DNA of 19,316 bases from Bog-950 sp964493695 (lineage in GTDB: Bacteria; Bacteroidota; Bacteroidia; Chitinophagales; LD1): contig CAZBPG010000073.1 in assembly GCA_964493695.1 (NCBI GenBank), forward strand, positions 1-19,316, written 5' to 3'. This document shows, in pieces, positions 6,299-13,900 of this stretch (position 1 is the stretch's first letter; each line of letters begins with the position of its first letter). Below the pieces are notes generated by a model, which saw nothing but the letters and a program-made list of their open reading frames with translations, was not told the DNA's origin and ran no database searches. The position numbers and the translations under genes were made by a program.

Positions 6299-8440
6299 TT
6301 ACTTACTAACCGTAAACCTGCCCAGCGTCCTCCGCGCGCCTTTGGCATCAAGCAGGGTTGCCAGATACATACCTTCGGGAACGTCCGTAACCGGAATGTT
6401 GACTAATTTATTGCCCCTGCCAAGTACCTTTACCTTTTCGCCTACGGCATTGTAAATTTCAATGGCGGTGTAGTTACGGGTAACTTCATCATCGTTGCTG
6501 CTCATATCTATAGTAATATGGTTGCTGGATGGGTTGGGGTAAAGGTAAACGGAAGTAAGTTCCATTTCATGAATCCCGTTTCCCGGGTCGCAGGAGTCAT
6601 TTCCGTATACACAGAAAGTATCACTTCCAAACTGATTGTAAGCAATAATGCAAAGTTCGTAAGGTTCTAATTGAAGAGTTTTAGTAGTTTGAGGAAAATT
6701 AATCTGAATAACCGTATCACCGAAGTAATTTGTCTGAAAAGGAATCGAGCCGTTAGCTGTAAATACCCATTCAACGCTATCATAATTTGTCGAAGTGTTT
6801 TGAAAATTTATTTCTGAACACGGAAAAAAACTTAGCGTATCAAACCCCGCCACAGGCAACAAACCCGGGTCGGCCACCACCGTAAAAATAATCATACCGG
6901 TATCGCATTTAACCGGAGAGCCGTTATCGCATAACTCGTACCAGGCAGTGTCGGTTCCCACAAAAGTAGAGTCGGGTGCAATGGTCACCATGTCGCAGCT
7001 TCCGCCAATATATTCGGTTACATAAGGCGAGCCCCAAACGTCAGTCAGGCAAATGTTATCGTTATCGGGGTCTAAGTCGTTACCGGCCACATGGAAAATA
7101 GTAATAACAGTTGCCTGAGTAAGCGTAACCGTATCGGTATTGGCAATAGGCGGATTGTTAGCCGCAGATATTCCGTTTACCACTACGTTCTCGCAATGCT
7201 GGTGGCTACCCGCACCATTAGTAGCGGTTAAGCAAACGTTGTAAGTATTGTTAGCCGAATAAACATGGCTCGGGTTCTGCTGGGTAGATGTTGTTGCATC
7301 GCCAAAGGTCCATGCCCATGAAGTAGGCGTGTTGGTAGAAAGGTCGGTAAAGTTGACCAGACCTCCGCTGGTATTAACCCACGAAAAATTGGCCACCGGT
7401 TGAACCGGTACGGAGTTTACTGTTACCTGCTTACAAACCTGAGTGCTGCTGCCACCGGCATTAGTGGCTGTTAAGCAAACATTGTAATTGCCGTTGGCAG
7501 TATAAGTGTGCGAAGGATTTTGTTGTGTTGAAGTTCCTCCATCGCCAAACGTCCACGCCCATGAAGTAGGATAGAAATCAGATAAATCGGTAAACGCTAC
7601 CGAGCCGTTGGCTCCTGCTGCAAAACTAAAGTCTGCCACCGGTGGTGTGGGCAGTACCATAGCCCAGTTAACCGATTGCAAAACTCCGCCTGTATCGTAG
7701 TTAAAGTTGATGACACTTCCTTTGGCTTCTTTAGTAATGTAAGTATAGCGGATAGTGGTAGCAGTAGTCGGACCGCTAACCGTACTCCACGAGCCGAAGA
7801 TTTGAGCTTCAATGGTGGTAGTAGTGGTTTCCTTTCGTTGTTTACGCAAACACTTATACACGCCCACCGGTGTAATTACTTTTCCCCAGCCGTCAATAGT
7901 ATCGGTATAGGTAGTGCTGGTAGTTAAACGAACGTTACTTACAGGAAAACTCTGGCAAACCTGTGCAGCTGTAACGGTCTGTTGCAGGTAGGCCGTCCCG
8001 CTGAAATTAGATTGATAGTTTGTAGGAAAGCGAAATAAATCGGGTTTGGTTTGATACTGTGCGGCAATAGTTTGACCCGCACATATCTGGCCTTGAAATC
8101 CCTCGAGCGTTAATTTATTGTTGCCGTTATCGGTATTGGTAAGCAGAAAATTTACTCCATCGGCAGTAGTAGCCGCATCGGCACTGGGGCAGGTGCTTAA
8201 CTGACCGGAGGTTGGTGTTCTAAACTCAACAGTATCGTATTTAAACAGAGTAAGGTTACTGAAATCATAAACCTGGTTAGCTCCCTTGTTTCCAAAGTTA
8301 ACGCTGGGTAAAGGAAATGTATCCTGCGCCACCCGCTGGTTAGTACCGGTAGTTGGCACATCGGATATGTTGTAAGTAATCTGCGAGAAAGAAGAAAAGA
8401 AGACTAAAGCGAGAGTGAGGAGCGTAAATGCTTTTTTCAT
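6299..8440 (-). CDS. T9SS-exported PKD-domain protein
   Basis: This 713-residue secreted protein starts with a signal peptide (MKKAFTLLTLALVFFSSFSQ, cleaved near residue 20). Residues ~21-265 are a beta-rich region of unknown family. Two clear PKD domains follow (266-343 and 347-422, both with SWAWTFGD and QQNPSHxY). Residues ~428-523 match the bacterial Ig-like Big_9 type (NPPIANTDTVTL, AGNDLDPDND), ~528-612 are another beta domain, and 630-713 are a T9SS type A sorting domain with YPNPSSN, a YNAVGEKV strand and GMYLATL. It should be exported by the Sec pathway, then by T9SS, and anchored to or released from the outer surface. No catalytic motif is visible, so adhesion or matrix roles are the likeliest guess. 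Start ATG at 8440; a near-consensus -7 element (TACATTCG) lies 20 nt upstream. Confidence 0.9.
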   Translation of the reverse strand: MKKAFTLLTLALVFFSSFSQITYNISDVPTTGTNQRVAQDTFPLPSVNFGNKGANQVYDFSNLTLFKYDTVEFRTPTSGQLSTCPSADAATTADGVNFLLTNTDNGNNKLTLEGFQGQICAGQTIAAQYQTKPDLFRFPTNYQSNFSGTAYLQQTVTAAQVCQSFPVSNVRLTTSTTYTDTIDGWGKVITPVGVYKCLRKQRKETTTTTIEAQIFGSWSTVSGPTTATTIRYTYITKEAKGSVINFNYDTGGVLQSVNWAMVLPTPPVADFSFAAGANGSVAFTDLSDFYPTSWAWTFGDGGTSTQQNPSHTYTANGNYNVCLTATNAGGSSTQVCKQVTVNSVPVQPVANFSWVNTSGGLVNFTDLSTNTPTSWAWTFGDATTSTQQNPSHVYSANNTYNVCLTATNGAGSHQHCENVVVNGISAANNPPIANTDTVTLTQATVITIFHVAGNDLDPDNDNICLTDVWGSPYVTEYIGGSCDMVTIAPDSTFVGTDTAWYELCDNGSPVKCDTGMIIFTVVADPGLLPVAGFDTLSFFPCSEINFQNTSTNYDSVEWVFTANGSIPFQTNYFGDTVIQINFPQTTKTLQLEPYELCIIAYNQFGSDTFCVYGNDSCDPGNGIHEMELTSVYLYPNPSSNHITIDMSSNDDEVTRNYTAIEIYNAVGEKVKVLGRGNKLVNIPVTDVPEGMYLATLLDAKGARRTLGRFTVSK

Positions 8441-8459
8441 CGAGTATAATTTTGAGAAC

Positions 8460-8467
8460 CGAATGTA
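8460..8467 (-). promoter_or_regulatory. Candidate -7 element (TACATTCG) for the PKD gene
   Basis: On the minus strand TACATTCG differs by one base from the Bacteroidota -7 consensus TAnnTTTG and lies 20 nt before the ATG at 8440. No TTTG at the expected -33 spacing was seen. Similar TAnnTTCG words precede the genes at 9312 and 16242. Confidence 0.35.
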
Positions 8468-8489
8468 GAAAAAAACAAGACTTTAAATC

Positions 8490-8536
8490 GTCTGACGTTA
8501 GTCTGACGATGTAGCCCGGTCAGACTTACGTCAGAC
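8490..8536 (-). terminator. Long inverted repeat, probable terminator of 8541-9224
   Basis: GTCTGACGTTAGTCTGAC (8490-8507) is followed after an 11-nt loop by GTCAGACTTACGTCAGAC (8519-8536), an 18-bp inverted repeat with one mismatch. It begins 5 nt after the end of the minus-strand gene at 8541. A run of seven T on that strand follows at 8475-8469, about 14 nt beyond the stem, so it is an imperfect intrinsic terminator. It also separates the two minus-strand genes into different transcripts. Each arm is itself a direct repeat of GTCTGAC. Confidence 0.6.
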
Positions 8537-8540
8537 CGGA

Positions 8541-9224
8541 TTAATAAAAGAAACGAATCACTTTTCGTTTGTTATCGGCAGTAATCAGTTCGCAGAGGTA
8601 AAGCCCTTTAGGCAAAACAGGCAAAGGAACTTCGGTAATAAAATCGGAACTATACAAAGAAACCTGCTGCCCTATAAGGTTGTATATTCTTACCTGTTTA
8701 AAGTTGGTTTGGGCACCGTAGTTTTTAAGGAACAACTTGTTATTCATGATAAAGAAGCCGAACAGTTCTTCCTTATCATCTTTTATGCTGCTGGGTGTTT
8801 GCACATAAATATCAATCTCAATCGAGTCAATAATCGGCTTCGGGCAGATAGGCCACACCACCACCACATCCGGTCCCGGTGAAAAATACTGCGGGTCAAT
8901 ATCCACGCTAAAAACAGCCGGAACGGTTTCGTAAGGGTAAAGGGTAATCTGGTTAGGGGTGCAATAAGGCGGCTTGTTAAACACTGCCGAGTTGGTAAGT
9001 ATATGACTGTTGTTGCGCAGCCCGAAATCTATAACGCCTGCAAAAGAAACAGAATCGTAATTGCTTACCCGCGCATTAATGGTAATGGTGTAATTGTAGC
9101 CAACCGTATCAAAGGTGTAATTGATGAGCGTTACACCAATACCTGCACTTTGTCCTTTAGAAGAACCACAGGCAAGCAAAAGCAAACAGGCAGAAACAAA
9201 AAACTTATGTAGATATCTGTTCAT
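8541..9224 (-). CDS. small secreted protein with divergent T9SS type A C-terminal domain
   Basis: From the ATG at 9224 this is a 227-residue protein. The longer frame to 9263 is not preferred: the Shine-Dalgarno sequence AAAGGAG (9235-9229) sits 1 nt before the ATG at 9227 and 4 nt before the one at 9224. The N terminus has a basic start, a long Leu-rich core and LLLLAC-G, which reads as a lipobox with Cys19, although a normal signal peptidase I site near SKGQSA is also possible. Residues ~25-130 form a beta-rich domain of unknown family. The C-terminal ~65 residues resemble a T9SS sorting domain (KQVRIYNLIGQQV, LPKGLYLCEL, RKVIRFFY) but lack the usual YPNP motif. It lies upstream of, and co-directional with, 6299-8440 but is separated from it by a strong hairpin, and it is divergent from 9312. 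Confidence 0.8.
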   Translation of the reverse strand: MNRYLHKFFVSACLLLLACGSSKGQSAGIGVTLINYTFDTVGYNYTITINARVSNYDSVSFAGVIDFGLRNNSHILTNSAVFNKPPYCTPNQITLYPYETVPAVFSVDIDPQYFSPGPDVVVVWPICPKPIIDSIEIDIYVQTPSSIKDDKEELFGFFIMNNKLFLKNYGAQTNFKQVRIYNLIGQQVSLYSSDFITEVPLPVLPKGLYLCELITADNKRKVIRFFY

Positions 9225-9228
9225 CATA

Positions 9229-9235
9229 CTCCTTT
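9229..9235 (-). promoter_or_regulatory. Shine-Dalgarno AAAGGAG deciding the start of 8541-9224
   Basis: The minus strand reads AAAGGAG-T-ATG-ATG. A strong Shine-Dalgarno sequence is unusual in Bacteroidota, and here it argues for initiation at 9227 or, with better spacing, 9224, not at the upstream ATG at 9263. Confidence 0.5.
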
Positions 9236-9277
9236 GACTGCTAATGTAAACCCTCCGTTGCAATAATGCAGAAATAT

Positions 9278-9285
9278 TATCTTCG
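9278..9285 (+). promoter_or_regulatory. Candidate -7 element (TATCTTCG) for the TPR-like gene
   Basis: TATCTTCG matches TAnnTTTG at all but one fixed base and ends 26 nt before the ATG at 9312. Transcription would then begin around 9290, which disfavours the TTG at 9294 as a start. No clear -33 TTTG is visible. Confidence 0.35.
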
Positions 9286-9311
9286 TTTCTTACTTGTTCA
9301 AAATAGCCCCT

Positions 9312-10796
9312 ATGGATATTCTCAACAACATCATCAGCGTAATGAACAAAGAAGAAGTACGCAACTTCAAACTCTGGCTCAACAGCACCAATGCCAGCAA
9401 TGCACGAAAAGATATTCTGCTTTTCGATTACATCCGCAAAGCCGGTGACAAGTATGACGAAGATTTTGTGTTCCGGAAACTTTACACCGAAAAAGATAAG
9501 AACTCCTTTTACCGCCTAAAACACCGCTTACAGGAAGACATCGGTTACAACCTCACCCTTCTCCATTTCAGCAAGCACGAATCGAACAACCTTTATCTTT
9601 TTCTTTCGCTCTACAATATTTTTATCTCACGCAACCAGCCGGACATTGCGCTGTATTATCTGAAGAAAGCCGAAAAGCGCGCACAGCAGATCGAAAACTT
9701 CGAATTGCTCGATATCATTTACGCAAGTTTTGTAACACTCTCCAGTAACCACACCGGTATCAATCCCGAAGTCTACATACAGCAGCGAAAAGAAAACGCA
9801 GTAAAGCTGAACAAGATTCGCGAAGCCGACCAGGTGCTGGCAGCAGTTACCTACCGGTTAAAGCTTTCGCAAAACTACGGTAAGCGCGATGTGGGTTTAC
9901 TGAAACTGCTCGATACCAGTATTAAAGAGTTTGCCGGTGATGATTCTATCAAGCGGAGTAAAACTTTTCAGACAAGAGTGTTTCGTGCACTCAGTCAGAT
10001 TCTGATTCAGAACCACAACTTTATTGAGCTGGAAAAATTCATGCTCACCACTTATAAAAAGTTTGTGGACGAAAAATGGTTCGACAAATCGAACCATGAA
10101 ACAAAAATTCAAATGCTCATCTACATCATCAATGCTACTTTCAAAAACAGAAAGTTCAGTGAGAGTTTAGATTATGCCGAAACACTTGGCGAAGAGTTGA
10201 GTGCTTTCAACAACATTCTTTACGATAAGTATCTTTTCTTCTACTACAACGCCCTCGTGATTAACTACGCGCAGATTGATTTAGCCCGCGGACTAAAAGC
10301 CCTGGACGAAGCCGAACGCGAAATGAAAAGCATGAAGAACAGTTATTACGATTTCTTTATTCTGCTCAACAAAGCCAACCTGCTTTTCTTTCAGCGCAAA
10401 ACAAACGATGCCATCCGCAACCTTGTTCGCCTCTATGCTAACGACCACTACAAAAAGACCGACACTTCCTTTAAATTGAAAATTGCGGTGGCAGAATGCA
10501 TTATGCAATATGAATCAAGCGATGCAGATACCTCCCTTAAGCGTGTTGAACAGGTAAAAAAACAGTTTAAGATACAACTTACAGCAGATGATTTTAAGCG
10601 CGAGCGTTTCATACTTAAACTGATTCCGGACTTAATCACCTCCATTGCTTTAGAGAAAGACAAGAAGCTATTTTCATTAGTAAAAAAGTTCGTTACGGCC
10701 CCAGTGAAAGGGTCAGTAGAAGACGGAGAAGTGCTCCGCTACCGTGCCTGGCTGGCGCCTAAAGTAGGCATACAACCAACCGATTTGGATGCGTAA
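9312..10796 (+). CDS. cytoplasmic all-helical, TPR-like protein of unknown function
   Basis: This 494-residue protein starts at the ATG at 9312 (MDILNNIISVMNKEEVRNFK). A frame from TTG 9294 adds six residues but would begin almost at the inferred transcript start. There is no signal peptide or membrane segment. The sequence is almost entirely predicted helix, charged and rich in Lys, Tyr and Leu, with paired helices of ~34 residues that look like tetratricopeptide-type repeats (for example PDIALYYLKKAEKRAQQIEN around residue 110, and LARGLKALDEAEREMKSM around residue 325). I do not recognise a named family. TPR folds serve as protein-binding scaffolds, so a partner-binding role in the cytoplasm is likely. 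It is divergent from the small T9SS cargo gene and stops 17 nt before the promoter of the giant gene, with no terminator between. Codon use looks like its neighbours. Confidence 0.8.
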   Translation: MDILNNIISVMNKEEVRNFKLWLNSTNASNARKDILLFDYIRKAGDKYDEDFVFRKLYTEKDKNSFYRLKHRLQEDIGYNLTLLHFSKHESNNLYLFLSLYNIFISRNQPDIALYYLKKAEKRAQQIENFELLDIIYASFVTLSSNHTGINPEVYIQQRKENAVKLNKIREADQVLAAVTYRLKLSQNYGKRDVGLLKLLDTSIKEFAGDDSIKRSKTFQTRVFRALSQILIQNHNFIELEKFMLTTYKKFVDEKWFDKSNHETKIQMLIYIINATFKNRKFSESLDYAETLGEELSAFNNILYDKYLFFYYNALVINYAQIDLARGLKALDEAEREMKSMKNSYYDFFILLNKANLLFFQRKTNDAIRNLVRLYANDHYKKTDTSFKLKIAVAECIMQYESSDADTSLKRVEQVKKQFKIQLTADDFKRERFILKLIPDLITSIALEKDKKLFSLVKKFVTAPVKGSVEDGEVLRYRAWLAPKVGIQPTDLDA

Positions 10797-10813
10797 GAAA
10801 TAAACAAGATTAG

Positions 10814-10845
10814 TTTGGTTTACATACAACGGCACACTATGTTTG
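10814..10845 (+). promoter_or_regulatory. Consensus Bacteroidota promoter for the giant PKD gene
   Basis: TTTG at 10814-10817 and TATGTTTG at 10838-10845 are separated by exactly 20 nt, matching the -33 TTTG / -7 TAnnTTTG promoter recognised by the Bacteroidota primary sigma factor. Transcription should begin near 10850, leaving a leader of about 55-100 nt. This rules out the frame starts at 10815 (TTG) and 10839 (ATG) for the giant protein. Confidence 0.75.
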
Positions 10846-10949
10846 ACGTATCAAATAATAAAACGAAAATGCTAACCAATATTTACAACCTAAAACATTC
10901 ACCTATGAAATCGAAGATTCACGAATTCATTAACAATAAAAACAGAGCC

Positions 10950-13900
10950 ATGAGTAAAACACTAAAAACACTTTCGCTTGTGTTGATGTTTGCCTGTTGC
11001 GCTTTAACAAGTAACGCACAGCTTGTCAACTGCGGAGTAAATGCTTATTGGGGTTACACTATTAACCCTAATAATGTCCACGTATTTACCGATTCCTCAA
11101 CCGTAACCCCGGGAACCGCCTGGCAAATAACCAGTCATTATTGGGACTTTGGCGATGGCACTCCTTGGTCAAATCAAACCAACCCCACGCACCATTACAC
11201 CAGCCCGGGTAATTATACCGTGTGCGAGTATGTTTTCGGCACCTTCACTAACGGGGGCACTACCATTAACTGTACCGATACTTTCTGCCATGTAGTTTCA
11301 AACTGCAACGGAATGGTGCAGGCAGCTATTTCTGCAAACGTGCAGGGCAGCACAGTCGTATTTACCGGTACCGGTACTTCCAATTATCCTCCCCTTACTT
11401 TTTCATGGACTTTCCCGGGAGGAACACCTTCGTCTTCCACAACCGCAACTACTACGGTTATTTATCCAAGTGCAGGAGTTCAGCAAGCCTGCTTAACCGT
11501 AACCGATGCCAACGGGTGTACTGCCACTACCTGTTATAATGTAACCATCACAAATTCTCTTTGCGGAAACCTGCACGCAGCATTTAGTGCAACCAACACA
11601 GGAGCAGGATTAGTGCAGCTGCAGAGCACCTCTACTAGTGTTCCTAACGGTTCATGGTATCAATGGTGGATGGATGGCACGGCACTTTCGCCTGCCAGTG
11701 CCGGCCTGAACGTTTTTACCGTTCAAAATGTATCGAACGGACCGCACATTTTCTGTCTTTATATATACTCAGCGCAAAACAGTCAGTTTTTATGCGACTC
11801 AGCTTGCCAGACAGTAATTGTAAACAACTCAACCCCTTGCGGCAGTATACAGGCAAGTTTTACAGGCCAGTCATCTTCCAATGTGGTAGCCTTGTCAAGC
11901 ACGTCTACCGGAACCGGAAGCGGTACACTTTATCAATGGTGGATGGATGGGCAGGCAGTTACCAATCCAAACCCTAACACCTCTTACACCCTCAGCAATG
12001 TATCTACCGGCAACCACGTTTTCTGTTTGTATGTATACTCCGATGCCAACACTTTCTGCGATTCGGCTTGTCACACAGTTTATGTAAACAATCAGCAGCC
12101 ATGCGGTGGCGCACAGGCAAATTTCATTTACACGCTTAACGGAAACTCGCTTAGCTTAAATGCAGGTAACAACTATCCCACCGGAACCAATTTCCAGTGG
12201 TGGTTAGATGGAGTTGCTACAGGAATAGCTCCTACCTATATGCAGTATTCATACAGCGGACTCAGTTACGGCACACATAATGTATGTCTTTACATCTATA
12301 CTCCTAACTCCAGCTCTTTCTGCGATTCGATGTGCGTTACAGTTAATGTAACCAGTTGCGGTGTTAGTGCTGCCTTCCAATCTGCCGGAACGGGAAACAA
12401 CAGATACTTCTATCAGGTTTCAAACCCTCAAGGGGTACACAGTTATTGGACTTTTGGCGATGGTACCAACACGAGCGATACATCATCGGTTGTGCATCAT
12501 ACATATCCATCTAATCCGGTAACAACTACTTACACGGTCTGTCACTATGTTTATATGCCGGGCATCAACTGCGTTGACAGTGTATGTCAGTATGTAGTGA
12601 TTCCCGGAACCGGAAGCAACTGCGGAACAGCTTCATTTACGAGCGCACAAACCTCAGGGCATTTAGTTTTAACCAGCACTTCAACCGGAGTCGGACTCTC
12701 TACTCAATTTGTATGGTACATCTGGAGCGCTAACGGAACACTGGCTCAAACCGGAACCGGTTCACCTTTTACTTCATCAGCTTTAGCTAACGGAACCTAT
12801 CAGGTATGCTTGTACTTATACAGTTCAAACCAAGCGTTCTGTGATTCTGCCTGTCAGACCATTACTGTAATCAACAGCAATGCATGTGTGGGATTAAGCG
12901 CGCAGTGGACACAAACATACAACGCCAACAACAGCGTAACGTTTGCCAGTGCCAACAACATGGCCGGTGCCACTTACCACTGGGATTTTGGTGACGGACA
13001 AACATCCACCCTTGCAAACCCGACTCATGGTTATGCCAATCCGGGGCTATACAACGTTTGCTTGATTGTAAATGTTCCCGGAACGACTTGTGCCGATACA
13101 AGTTGCCATAACATTCAGGCAAATGCGGTAAATAACTGTACGGCTACAGTTACCATCGCGATTGCATCCAATTCAAACGGCAGCTATACGCTTACGGCAT
13201 CTTATACCGGATCTACTGTTGCCTCTTACCTTTGGAGCAACGGAGCCACCACTCCTTCCATTACCGTTACAGCACCTAACGTTTATTGCGTAACAGTAAC
13301 CAGCACTAACGGTTGCACGGCCACAAGTTGCCAAACAGTAACCGGTAACTGCGGAACTGCTTCTTTTACAGCTAGTGTAGTAAACAGTGCTATTCATGCT
13401 AACAGTACCTCTACCGGCACCAGCGTTACCACCCATTATTACTGGAATGTTTGGGGCTCTAACAATAACCTGATTCAAACGCAGTCCGGTGTATCGCCAA
13501 ACTTCATTTCGCAAACATTACCTGCAGGCACATACCTTGTATGCCTATATCTGTATGGCAACAACACAACAACTTTCTGCGACTCGGCTTGCATGAATAT
13601 TACCGTTGTTAATGCCAACCCATGTGCCGGCTTAAGTGCTGCATGGACACAGACTTATCTAAGCGGTGGCGGTGTTCAGTTTACAAGCGTAACCAATACC
13701 AATACAGTTGCCCATCACTGGACTTTTGGTGACGGAACTACTTCTACATTACCCAATCCGGTTCATCATTACACAGCAGCCGGCTTGTATAATGTTTGTC
13801 ATATAGTTAACCTCCCGGGAAGTATTTGTGCTGATACCAGTTGCCATAGTATTCAGGCGAATGCAAGTACACCTTGTAACGGCTTTAATGTACATATCAG

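Noticed and set aside
9225..9263. Start of the small T9SS-like protein at ATG 9263
   Set aside because: The Shine-Dalgarno AAAGGAG directly before 9227/9224 and the signal peptide fit the downstream ATGs better.
10815..10949. Longer N terminus of the giant PKD protein from TTG 10815 or ATG 10839
   Set aside because: The consensus promoter at 10814-10845 would lie inside the coding region, and a proper signal peptide begins only at 10950 (or 10905).
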